The notes under the pieces were generated by a model. It saw only the letters and a list, made by a program, of their open reading frames with translations. It ran no database searches and was not told the DNA's origin. From contig NZ_JAGHKO010000024.1 of the NCBI RefSeq assembly GCF_017742245.1, forward strand, positions 124,001 through 188,000: DNA of 64,000 bases, given 5' to 3'. Of this stretch, positions 1 through 8,445 are shown in pieces. Within the stretch, counting starts at the first letter, position 1. Every line of letters starts with the position of its first letter. The DNA comes from Niastella soli. Its GTDB lineage: Bacteria > Bacteroidota > Bacteroidia > Chitinophagales > Chitinophagaceae. A program made the position numbers and the translations under genes.

Positions 1-2
1 AG

Positions 3-3000
3 GAAGGGAATGCCGTGGTTAGCGCCAACATTCAGATAAAAGGTACCAGTCGTGGTACTACAACCAATAAAGAAGGGGTGTTTGAACTGAATACAGCCGA
101 TGAAGATAAAGTATTGATCATTTCAGCTATTGGATATGAGAAGCAGGAAATAGTGATCGCAAAAGAAACCCGTTTTCTTATCGTCCTGAAAGCGCAGGTA
201 ATAAACCTCGATGATGTGGTAGTGATCGGGTATGGCACGCAGAAACGGAAAGATGTGAACAGTTCTATTGTTTCTATAAAAGCCGAAGACCTGAAGAACC
301 TGCCCCAAACCGGCATCGATCAAATGCTGCAGGGCAAAGCCTCCGGCGTTACCGTAACACAGAACTCCGGCGCCCCCGGTGGCGGCGTATCCGTAAAGAT
401 CCGCGGTATCTCCACCTTTGGCGGCACAGAACCCTTATATGTAATAGATGGAGTTCCGCTGGAAGGCAATAATAACAAAGACGCAATTTCATTTGTAGGC
501 GATGGTGAAAGCAATATGAGCGCCCTGTCCTTTTTAAACCCCAACGATATTTTATCAGTAGACATTCTGAAAGATGCTTCCGCCACCTCTATCTATGGTA
601 ACCGCGGCGCCAATGGCGTTATTATTATCACCACCAAAAAAGGAAAAGCCGGCGATGGTAAAATAACCTTCGATGGTTATTATGGTATTGCGAACGTTAC
701 CAAATACCTCGATCTGATGGACCTGAAAGGGTATGCCGTGTATAAGAACAGTATTGCCGATTTTACCGGAACAGAACGGACGCCACAATTCGCCAATATC
801 GATCTGCTGGGACCTGGTACCGACTGGCAACGGGAGATCTTTAAATCCGCGGCCATTCAAAACTACCAGCTGGCATTGTCGGGTGGTAAACTGGGAACTA
901 CTTATTATATCTCCGGTAACTATTTCAACCAGGAAGGTACTATTATAGGCTCGGGTTTAAAACGTAAAACCATTCGGGTTAACCTCGATAACCAGGTAAA
1001 GCCCTGGTTAAAACTGGGTATGAATGGCAGTTACAGCAGCACCGGTCAAACCATTACCTTGACCAACAATTCCAATAACAATTACGGCAATGTGATCGCC
1101 ATGGCCATACAGCAGTCGCCCGATGTGCCTGTGACAAATGTTGATGGTACTTATGGCGGACCAAGTGATATTACCGGTCTGGGTGCTATGAGCGGTGGTA
1201 ATCCAGTAGCGCAGGCCACTACCTTTCATACGCTGCTTACAAAAAACAAACTGCAAAGCAACCTGTACATACAAACGACCTTCCTGAAAGACTTCACTTT
1301 CCGGTCTGACTTCGGCAGTGACCTCAACTGGAACAATAGCGAGGCCTGGATGCCAACGTTTGCCTGGGGCCGCAGTATCAACAACCTCAATAGTTATAAA
1401 GTACAAACCAATAAAACAACATTCTGGAACTGGCGCAATGTGCTCACCTGGCAAAAAAGAATAAAAGAACATGACGTCACCGTATTGGTGGGACAGGAAT
1501 CACAGAAGTATGAATCGAACAGTGTAACTTCTTCAAGATCGAAATTCGTTTCGAACGACCTGTATTCATTGAACCTGGGTGACCCTGCTACGGCCAGCGC
1601 CACCCAAAGCCTGGGACAAAGCACGCAGGAATCGTACTTCAGCCGGATCATTTATTCATACGATAACCGCTATTCATTTACCGCCAATATAAGAAGGGAC
1701 CGTACCAGCAAATTTGCCCCTGGCAAACAGGTGGGCTGGTTCCCTGGCATCTCCGCCTCCTGGACGATCTCGAATGAAGAATTTTTCAGGTCATTTGCTG
1801 CCATCAATCACCTGAAAATAAGGGTCGGCTATGGAGAAATAGGCAATCAGAATGTACCCAACTATGCTTATGGTGCCGCACTTAGCCCTACATTCATCAA
1901 CACGTCGGCCTTTGGCAGCGGGTTAGGGCAATACCTCAGCAATTATGCCAATCCGGATGTGACCTGGGAACACCAGGCGCAAACCAACCTGGGGATCGAT
2001 GTAGGCATTACACAGCGGTTCGATGTTACTGTCGATCTGTACAATAAGCTCTCTGATAAATTTCTGTTCCCGGCTACCTATCCGGCGTTTACAGGTATAG
2101 GTATACCCAACAGCGGCACCCTGGCAATGGCAGCGCCGTGGGTGAACTATGGCAAAATGCAAAACAAGGGATACGATCTCTCGGTTGTATATCACACCGG
2201 CAAAAATGCAAAAGTCGAATGGAAGAGCTCGTTGGTATTCTCTCATTACCGCAATACGGTAAAAGAACTGAACAGCCAGACCAGTAACATCATACAAACC
2301 CTGGCGGTGAATGGCAACCCACCGATCACAAAAACACTGGTGGGCCAACCGGTTGGTTTATTCTATGGATATGAAGCAATAGGCCTGTTCCAGTCAATTG
2401 AACAACTAAATGGCGCTGCCATTCGTGCCGGCAAGGACCGGGATGCCAAGAACGGTACTTACCTGGGCGATGTTCAGTTCCGGGACCAGGATAAAAGCGG
2501 CGCTATTGATGGTGACGACCGGGTGATCATCGGGAACCCCAACCCCAAATTCACGTTTGGCTTTACCAACAACCTCTCTTACGCAAATTTCGATGCTTCC
2601 ATCTTCCTGACCGGTACTTATGGCAACGATATTTTTAACTATACGCGGGTATGGGGGGAAGGCATGTCGGCCACTTCCGGCAATCAAATGGCCACGGTAA
2701 AAGACCGCTGGACGTATGAGAACTGGAACACATCCATGCCGCGTTATGCAAATGCTGACCCCAACGAAAACTCAGGTATCTCCACCCGGTTTATTGAAGA
2801 CGGTTCCTACCTGCGTATTCAGAATATAACGCTGGGCTACAACTTTACCACGTTGGTGCACCGGCAACTGAAAGCCATTTCAAGGATCCGGGCATATGTT
2901 TCCATCCAAAACCTGCACACATTTACCCACTATTCCGGATATGATCCGGAGGTAGGGCCGGTAAATGGGAACGTATTCCTGAACGGCATCGATCTGGGCC

Positions 3001-3050
3001 GTTACCCGGTACCCCGAACAATTACCGGTGGCATAAACGTTGAGTTTTAA
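3..3050 (+). CDS. SusC/RagA-type TonB-linked outer-membrane transporter (5' partial)
   Basis: The reading frame is open to the left edge, so the true start and signal peptide lie outside the window. The visible part opens inside a carboxypeptidase-regulatory-like domain (GTSRGTTTNKEGVFEL), followed by the DVVVIGYGTQKRKDV segment typical of the SusC plug start. The SusC signature SVDILKDASATSIYGNRGAN and GVIIITTKKG follow. The remaining roughly 800 residues are a 22-strand-type beta-barrel ending in VEF. The family imports oligosaccharides across the outer membrane with a SusD lid, using TonB energy. SusD follows 31 bp downstream, then a glycan-binding lipoprotein and a GH10 xylanase, so the inferred ligand is a xylan-derived oligosaccharide. 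Confidence 0.95.
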   Translation, partial: EGNAVVSANIQIKGTSRGTTTNKEGVFELNTADEDKVLIISAIGYEKQEIVIAKETRFLIVLKAQVINLDDVVVIGYGTQKRKDVNSSIVSIKAEDLKNLPQTGIDQMLQGKASGVTVTQNSGAPGGGVSVKIRGISTFGGTEPLYVIDGVPLEGNNNKDAISFVGDGESNMSALSFLNPNDILSVDILKDASATSIYGNRGANGVIIITTKKGKAGDGKITFDGYYGIANVTKYLDLMDLKGYAVYKNSIADFTGTERTPQFANIDLLGPGTDWQREIFKSAAIQNYQLALSGGKLGTTYYISGNYFNQEGTIIGSGLKRKTIRVNLDNQVKPWLKLGMNGSYSSTGQTITLTNNSNNNYGNVIAMAIQQSPDVPVTNVDGTYGGPSDITGLGAMSGGNPVAQATTFHTLLTKNKLQSNLYIQTTFLKDFTFRSDFGSDLNWNNSEAWMPTFAWGRSINNLNSYKVQTNKTTFWNWRNVLTWQKRIKEHDVTVLVGQESQKYESNSVTSSRSKFVSNDLYSLNLGDPATASATQSLGQSTQESYFSRIIYSYDNRYSFTANIRRDRTSKFAPGKQVGWFPGISASWTISNEEFFRSFAAINHLKIRVGYGEIGNQNVPNYAYGAALSPTFINTSAFGSGLGQYLSNYANPDVTWEHQAQTNLGIDVGITQRFDVTVDLYNKLSDKFLFPATYPAFTGIGIPNSGTLAMAAPWVNYGKMQNKGYDLSVVYHTGKNAKVEWKSSLVFSHYRNTVKELNSQTSNIIQTLAVNGNPPITKTLVGQPVGLFYGYEAIGLFQSIEQLNGAAIRAGKDRDAKNGTYLGDVQFRDQDKSGAIDGDDRVIIGNPNPKFTFGFTNNLSYANFDASIFLTGTYGNDIFNYTRVWGEGMSATSGNQMATVKDRWTYENWNTSMPRYANADPNENSGISTRFIEDGSYLRIQNITLGYNFTTLVHRQLKAISRIRAYVSIQNLHTFTHYSGYDPEVGPVNGNVFLNGIDLGRYPVPRTITGGINVEF

Positions 3051-3081
3051 TATCTCCTGAACCAGCCAAAATATTATAACG

Positions 3082-4656
3082 ATGAAGCCAACTTGTAAAA
3101 ATATAATAGGTGTATTGGGTATGACCCTGGCAGTATCGGCTATGGTTGCCTGTAAAAAATCTTTCTTCGACGGAACACCCAAAGGACAATATACAGAAGT
3201 TACTTATTTTAAAACCCCGGCAGAAGTACAGGCCGCTACGGCTGCTTTATATGGCGCACCCTGGTTTAATTTTAACTGTACTTACAGTATGAGTATTGGC
3301 GATGTGTACTCGGGCAACTCTACCGGCGATGCCAACTCGGCTATGACACAGTTCCAGAACATGAACGTTACTCAATCAAATGAGTACCTGTACAAAGGCT
3401 GGGCCTCACTGTACAGCGTCGTTGGGCAGGTAAACGGCATTTTGAAGAACCTGGCCAATAATCCCAATGCAGCCAGCCTGGATGCCATCACCGTAAATAC
3501 AGCCAGCGGCGAATGCTATTTCATGCGGGCCGCCGCTTATTTTTACCTGGTAAGAAACTATGGCGCGGTGCCTATTGTTACAGAAGCAAATGATTACTCA
3601 GTCGATTACCAGTTACCCCGCCACATAGTATCGGATGTATACAAGTTAATCATCAACGATCTTAAACAGGCTGAAGCCAAATTGCCTGCAAAGGCAAGTG
3701 CTCCCGGCCGGGTTTCGGCAGGCGCCGCCAAAGCCCTGCTGGCAAAAGTATACCTCACGCTCGATGACTTTGCTAACGCCAAGGCCAAAGCCTGGGAATT
3801 GATCAGTAACGAAAGCACTTATGGATATGGGTTAATGGATAAATTTGAAGACCTGTTCTATACCCGTAACAACAATAACAAGGAGTCTGTGTGGGCCCTC
3901 CAATGGATAGCCAGCAATGCCGAAGGCGCTTATGGCACCGGTAATGTTACTCAGGCCTATTGTGCCGCTTACGGCCAGGAACTCACGGGTGGCACCGATG
4001 GTTGGGGCAGTTTTAAACCCAGCATTGATTTACAACGGGATTCCATTGCCGGCGACCTGCGCAGAAAACCCACGTATATGCGTGCGAATGATAAATACCC
4101 TGAATTACTGCAGGCAAGAGGTGGGTATACCTATCCATCCTGCAAATCGAAAACAGGCGCCAATGTAAAAAAATATGTAGTGGGCAATTATGAAGACAAT
4201 GTAGCCACAGGCGGCGCATATAGTATGTCAACAGGCATAAACACCTATATGATCCGCTATTCCGATGTGTTGCTCACTTATGTAGAAGCAGTAATAGGGA
4301 ACAATACTTCTACCAGTGATCCTGTTGCCATTGCACAGTTCCTGCGGGTAAGGGCCAGGGCCGGTCTGGGCGGTACGCCTGTTGCCAGTATTTCGACCGA
4401 TGACCTGTTACGCGAACGCAGACTGGAATTCGCATTTGAAGGCCAGTACTGGTATGATATACTTCGCCTGCCTCAGGACATAGCACTGAAGAAATTAAGC
4501 AACACCGAAAGAGGTATGTTTGAAGGCTGGTGTGGCGATGGCGCCGTTGTTACAAACAAAATATCTGTTAATGCCAACATGCTGTTGTTCCCATTGCCTC
4601 AATCGGAAATTGATATAGATCCCAAACTGGCAGAAACACCGGTACCTTATTATTAA
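3082..4656 (+). CDS. SusD/RagB-family nutrient-binding outer-membrane lipoprotein
   Basis: This 524-residue protein begins with a lipoprotein signal peptide ending AMVAC (Cys24). It has the SusD layout: an N-terminal TPR-like half with SFFDGTPKGQYTE and YFMRAAAYFYLVRNYGAVP, and a C-terminal half ending with the family hallmark RRLEFAFEGQYWYDILR. SusD proteins cap the paired SusC barrel and bind the incoming glycan at the cell surface. It is preceded by SusC and followed 20 bp later by a glycan-binding lipoprotein, as in a canonical PUL. The xylan specificity is inferred from the downstream GH10. Confidence 0.95.
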   Translation: MKPTCKNIIGVLGMTLAVSAMVACKKSFFDGTPKGQYTEVTYFKTPAEVQAATAALYGAPWFNFNCTYSMSIGDVYSGNSTGDANSAMTQFQNMNVTQSNEYLYKGWASLYSVVGQVNGILKNLANNPNAASLDAITVNTASGECYFMRAAAYFYLVRNYGAVPIVTEANDYSVDYQLPRHIVSDVYKLIINDLKQAEAKLPAKASAPGRVSAGAAKALLAKVYLTLDDFANAKAKAWELISNESTYGYGLMDKFEDLFYTRNNNNKESVWALQWIASNAEGAYGTGNVTQAYCAAYGQELTGGTDGWGSFKPSIDLQRDSIAGDLRRKPTYMRANDKYPELLQARGGYTYPSCKSKTGANVKKYVVGNYEDNVATGGAYSMSTGINTYMIRYSDVLLTYVEAVIGNNTSTSDPVAIAQFLRVRARAGLGGTPVASISTDDLLRERRLEFAFEGQYWYDILRLPQDIALKKLSNTERGMFEGWCGDGAVVTNKISVNANMLLFPLPQSEIDIDPKLAETPVPYY

Positions 4657-4676
4657 ACACAAAATCTGGCCAACAA

Positions 4677-5774
4677 ATGAACAAACATATTTTACGTTGT
4701 ACAGTGTTTTGTATACTGGCAACCATTTTATATACAGCCTGTAAAAAGGATGATATCCATACTCCCGGCAACTTATCGGTAAGTCCGGCTGCCGCCTTGC
4801 CTGAAACCTTTATCACCCTCAACGGGACCGATATACAGGATATAGTATCCATAAAATTTGACACCGCCACGGCGTCCTTTAGTTCCGTGTTCAATACCGG
4901 TTCAACCATTTTTACCAATGTGCCCACCAATCCTAAATTCGGGCCGCAACAGATCAGTATTACCAATCGGGACGGGAAAACCGCTACTGTTGATTTTACC
5001 GTGCTGCAACCAGCTCCGAGAATTACCAGTTTCAGTCCAACCAATGTGCCGGTAGGTGATACGGTAACTATTACAGGTACCATGTTCACCAATATCAATG
5101 GGGTGTATATCGGTAATATAAAAGCTCCTGTTATAGATTCATCTAGTCGTACCCAGTTAAAAATAAAAGTGCCGGCAGGCGCTGCCTCCGGGTTGCTTTC
5201 CATAGTAACATGGGGTGGCACCACGTATGGTACTGGTACCCTTACCATAGGGGAGCGGGCTTACCTGATCTCCGATTTTGATGGCGGCGGTATTGTTGCT
5301 AATAGTAACGACTGGCTCTCGTATGGTGATATGAAATCGAAAGCTATTACCAATACTGATCCTGCTCCTAAGACCGGCAACTTTATAAAAGCAATACCCC
5401 TTCAGGCAGCATCCGCCAATTATGGCGGTGTTTCTTCTCCCTCGCTAAGCACCACCTTTGGCATGACGTCCACAACAGCAGGTACTACATTGAAGTTTGA
5501 TGTAAACAACAATGGTCAATTAGCTACCGTGCTGCAGGTAATTGTGCAGGAAACGGCATCGGATATCCCGGATAATAATTATGCTAAGAACGTATCCATA
5601 AATGGAACGGGGTGGAACACCATTGAGATCCCTTTAACCCAGTTGCGCAGCGGTTATGGCGGCGGCAGCCTGAACCCCGACCCGGCAAAGATCACCAAAG
5701 TGAAATTCCACTTTCAGGGCTATGCCTCAAATCCAATGGAAGCGGATATTGACAATGTGCGGTTTGCTTATTAG
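4677..5774 (+). CDS. IPT/TIG-domain surface glycan-binding lipoprotein (SusE-position)
   Basis: This 365-residue protein has a lipobox LYTAC (Cys22). Residues about 30-195 form two IPT/TIG Ig-like repeats (ITSFSPTNVPVGDTVTITG is a classic IPT opening). The last 170 residues form a beta-sandwich ending ADIDNVRFAY, which resembles a carbohydrate-binding module. The position directly after SusD and before the xylanase is that of the surface glycan-binding proteins of xylan PULs. Binding of xylan is inferred from this context; no binding residues can be assigned from the sequence alone. Confidence 0.8.
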   Translation: MNKHILRCTVFCILATILYTACKKDDIHTPGNLSVSPAAALPETFITLNGTDIQDIVSIKFDTATASFSSVFNTGSTIFTNVPTNPKFGPQQISITNRDGKTATVDFTVLQPAPRITSFSPTNVPVGDTVTITGTMFTNINGVYIGNIKAPVIDSSSRTQLKIKVPAGAASGLLSIVTWGGTTYGTGTLTIGERAYLISDFDGGGIVANSNDWLSYGDMKSKAITNTDPAPKTGNFIKAIPLQAASANYGGVSSPSLSTTFGMTSTTAGTTLKFDVNNNGQLATVLQVIVQETASDIPDNNYAKNVSINGTGWNTIEIPLTQLRSGYGGGSLNPDPAKITKVKFHFQGYASNPMEADIDNVRFAY

Positions 5775-5797
5775 AAAGAACAACAAACTAAACAACA

Positions 5798-7429
5798 ATG
5801 AAACGTATCAATATATTGCCCGGCCTGTTAGCGATTGTTTGCATAACCGGTTGTAATAAAAAGATCAACAACGATCCGGATATTATTCAGGCCAATCTGG
5901 AGTTGTCACTGAAAGACGCGGCTCCCTTTCCTTTAGGAGTGGGAGTCGATTATGATGCCTTCATGGCCAATGGAAACTATACTGCGCTTGTTAAGTCACA
6001 GTTCAATACGGCCACAGCCGGGTATGTTATGAAACACGGCGCCATTGTTCAGGGCAACGGCAGTTACAATTTTACCAGGGCCGATGCCTTTGTAAATGCG
6101 GTTACTGCCGCGGGTATGAATGTATATGGACATACCCTTTGCTGGTACCAGAACAACAATGGCAACTATCTACGAAACCTGGTAACGGTTCCACCCAATC
6201 CCAACCTGGTTACGGATGGTTCTTTTGAAGTGGCCGGCAGCGGTTCCCCCTTTGCCAGCTGGAGTGTGTATAATGGCTCTACGATGGTAAGTGCCGGCAG
6301 CGGCGCCAATGAGACCTTTGCGGGCTCCCGTTCCCTGAAAGCGGCGCCGGTTACAGCTGGCAATCCCTGGTCTGTACAGGTGGCAAGCAGTGCCATGGCC
6401 CTCACGGTTGGGGTTGGTTATAAGGTCCGCTTTTATGCTAAAGCAGCTACCGCAGGGGGAAAGTTCAGGTTGTCAAACAGCGGCGGCTCATTAGCACAAT
6501 ATTCAGGCGATTATCCCATAACAACCAGCTGGGCGCCTTATGAATGGACATTTACCACAAATGAGGCCAGCAAACGGATCCTGTTCGATATGGGTTCTTC
6601 AGCCAATACCTATTATGTTGACAGTGTGACTGTATCACTGGCTGCAGTAACAAATTTTTCCGAAATACAATATCGTGTAGATACAACATTGAAGAATTTT
6701 ATCACTGGCATGGTAACGCGGTATAAGGACAAGGTACATGCCTGGGATGTGGTCAATGAACCCTTTGATGACAATGGTGTTGTTAGAAGCGGCACCAGCG
6801 CAAGCGATGCGTTCTATTGGGGCGATTACCTGGGCGATCGGGACGCTAATAAAAAAATGCTTACCAATGGAGATAGCATGATTGCAAAAGCTTTCCGGTA
6901 TGCGCATGCCGCCGACCCCACCGCCAAACTGTTTTTAAATGATTATGCCCATGAGACCAACAACGTCAAAATGGACAGCCTCATTTCCCTTGTTACGAGA
7001 TTAAAAGCCCGGGGCGTTCCAATTGATGGGGTAGGGTTGCAAATGCACATGAGCTACCTGGTGGCCAATACGGCCATTGACAACGCATTGATGAAAATGA
7101 CGCGGCTGGGTCTGTTGGTAAAGATCACCGAGCTGGATATCAGTGTAAACCTGGGTGATCAGAATAATCCGCAAACAGCCAATTTTGTATTGTCGCCCAC
7201 CATGTTGCCACAACAGGCCGCCAAATACAAATATGTGGCAGAATCGTACCTGCGCAATGTGCCCGAAGCGCAACGCTATGGTATAACGGTATGGGGTGTA
7301 GGCGATGCCGATTCCTGGTTGCGCAACCGCACGCCCTATCATACCAAAGATTACCCCTTGTTGTGGGATGAGAGTTATAATAAAAAAGAGGCCTATACAG
7401 CATTCCTGACCGGCCTGCAATTGAAATAG
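5798..7429 (+). CDS. GH10 endo-1,4-beta-xylanase with inserted CBM, lipoprotein
   Basis: This 543-residue protein has a lipobox CITGC (Cys19). The GH10 barrel is split. Its first part (about residues 45-125) includes GHTLCWYQ. It is interrupted by a CBM4/9-like jelly roll (about 135-285, beginning NLVTDGSFEVAGSGSPFASW). It resumes with AWDVVNEPFDDNG (acid/base Glu321) and VKITELDIS (nucleophile Glu445). GH10 enzymes cleave internal beta-1,4-xylosidic bonds. This CBM-in-GH10 architecture is known from Bacteroidota xylan PULs. The lipid anchor suggests display on the cell surface next to SusC/SusD. It is the last gene of the PUL operon and is followed by a terminator hairpin. Confidence 0.93.
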   Translation: MKRINILPGLLAIVCITGCNKKINNDPDIIQANLELSLKDAAPFPLGVGVDYDAFMANGNYTALVKSQFNTATAGYVMKHGAIVQGNGSYNFTRADAFVNAVTAAGMNVYGHTLCWYQNNNGNYLRNLVTVPPNPNLVTDGSFEVAGSGSPFASWSVYNGSTMVSAGSGANETFAGSRSLKAAPVTAGNPWSVQVASSAMALTVGVGYKVRFYAKAATAGGKFRLSNSGGSLAQYSGDYPITTSWAPYEWTFTTNEASKRILFDMGSSANTYYVDSVTVSLAAVTNFSEIQYRVDTTLKNFITGMVTRYKDKVHAWDVVNEPFDDNGVVRSGTSASDAFYWGDYLGDRDANKKMLTNGDSMIAKAFRYAHAADPTAKLFLNDYAHETNNVKMDSLISLVTRLKARGVPIDGVGLQMHMSYLVANTAIDNALMKMTRLGLLVKITELDISVNLGDQNNPQTANFVLSPTMLPQQAAKYKYVAESYLRNVPEAQRYGITVWGVGDADSWLRNRTPYHTKDYPLLWDESYNKKEAYTAFLTGLQLK

Positions 7430-7442
7430 ATCGCCAAAGACC

Positions 7443-7492
7443 GCCTGTTAGGGCTGGGCGCTTAATCGTGCTCAGTTCTGACAGGCTTTTTT
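7443..7492 (+). terminator. Rho-independent-like terminator after the GH10 gene
   Basis: The arms GCCTGTTAG and CTGACAGGC (one G-T wobble) enclose a long loop and are followed by a T6 run. It lies 14 nt after the xylanase stop and marks the end of the PUL operon. Confidence 0.7.
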
Positions 7493-7505
7493 ATTTACCC
7501 ATTAC

Positions 7506-7528
7506 CTGGCGCAAGCTTCCGCTTGTGC
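7506..7528. repeat. Short palindromic extragenic repeat, copy 1
   Basis: GGCGCAAGC-TTCC-GCTTGTGC folds as a hairpin. An almost identical copy (one base different over 23) lies at 8334-8356, on the other side of the DUF1080 gene. It looks like a REP-type extragenic palindrome. Confidence 0.55.
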
Positions 7529-7539
7529 ACATTCCCTTA

Positions 7540-8139
7540 TCAACCCAACACTTTGATCCTGATCTTCTTCCACCGCACTTTGATGCCGCCGCCGGAATGG
7601 ATCTGCAAGGCAATAAACCCTTCCCCCTGGCCAATTTTGGCATCTTTCAGATATACCATCTGGTGACCATTCAACCAGGTTGTTACTTCGTCATTGATGA
7701 CCTTGATCCTTAACGTGTTCCATTCACCTTGTTTCAGCAATTGCTCATCTTCCGGCTTGGGCTGGATCAGCCAGCCGCGGCCATACGACTCATAAATACC
7801 GGCAGTATGCCCATTTAACGGGGCCACCTCAACCTGCCAGCCGCTGATCTTTACCCCCTCAATCGCGGAACGGAAAAATACCCCGCTGTTGCCGTTCGCT
7901 TCCTGTTTGAACTGCAGCGTTAATTCGAAGTTCTTATACTTTTCATTGGTACTCAGGTAGCCATATTCCTTATCGGGACCGCTTTCACAAACCAGTTCGC
8001 CCTTGTCGACATACCATTTTTCAGTCCCGTGGATCGTCCAGTCGGTAAGGTCTTTACCATTGAAAAGCGATTGGTTCTTTTGGGCCGATAAACTGGCCGT
8101 CAGCAACAGGAAGGCTGGCAAAAGCAATAGTTGTTTCAT
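7540..8139 (-). CDS. Secreted DUF1080 (3-keto-disaccharide hydrolase-type) protein
   Basis: This 199-residue protein has a Sec signal peptide (MKQLLLLPAFLLLTASLSAQ). It is a single DUF1080 domain with a LamG-like beta-sandwich fold, opening FNGKDLTDWTIHG and containing NSGVFFRSAIEG, GIYESYGRGWL and WNTLRIKV. Members act on, or bind, glycosides in the periplasm; some hydrolyse 3-keto-glucosides. The reaction of this protein cannot be fixed from sequence. It is transcribed away from the GH43 gene across a 306-bp structured intergenic region. Confidence 0.85.
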   Translation of the reverse strand: MKQLLLLPAFLLLTASLSAQKNQSLFNGKDLTDWTIHGTEKWYVDKGELVCESGPDKEYGYLSTNEKYKNFELTLQFKQEANGNSGVFFRSAIEGVKISGWQVEVAPLNGHTAGIYESYGRGWLIQPKPEDEQLLKQGEWNTLRIKVINDEVTTWLNGHQMVYLKDAKIGQGEGFIALQIHSGGGIKVRWKKIRIKVLG

Positions 8140-8182
8140 AATTTGATTAAATTACTAACTTATTGTTGCAATACCTGAACAA

Positions 8183-8317
8183 GACCTGTAAGTGCCTGTC
8201 CGCCTTTGGCGGATTCGCCATCGGGTGTTGAACTTGCGGTCTGAAGAAGCGATCCCCGATAAATCGGGGAGCAATTCAACCCACTACTATGGCAGGCTCA
8301 AATGATGCTTACAGGTC
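8183..8317. repeat. Nested inverted-repeat element in a divergent intergenic region
   Basis: A perfect 10-bp outer inverted repeat (GACCTGTAAG at 8183-8192, CTTACAGGTC at 8308-8317) encloses several smaller stems: CCGCC-TTT-GGCGG (8200-8212), GTTGAA/TTCAAC (8227-8232, 8275-8280), and within that TCCCCGAT-AA-ATCGGGGA (8253-8270). The whole would fold as a multibranched structure. It could be a small mobile palindromic element or a structured RNA. There is no ORF in it. Confidence 0.5.
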
Positions 8318-8333
8318 ATGTCTAATCACATAA

Positions 8334-8356
8334 CTGGCGCAAGCCTCCGCTTGTGC
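8334..8356. repeat. Short palindromic extragenic repeat, copy 2
   Basis: This is the second copy of the hairpin GGCGCAAGC-CTCC-GCTTGTGC seen at 7506-7528. The two copies flank the DUF1080 gene in the same orientation. Confidence 0.55.
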
Positions 8357-8388
8357 CTGTTAACTGTTAAACTGGTCAACATCTTTTG

Positions 8389-8396
8389 TATATTTG
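8389..8396 (+). promoter_or_regulatory. Putative -7 box for the GH43 gene
   Basis: TATATTTG fits the Bacteroidota -7 consensus TAnnTTTG and lies 49 nt upstream of the GH43 start. No convincing -33 element is visible, so the assignment is tentative. Confidence 0.4.
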
Positions 8397-8445
8397 AAGA
8401 ACAGCGCCTGATCATTAACTGTACCTTCAATACAACGATCTGTCA

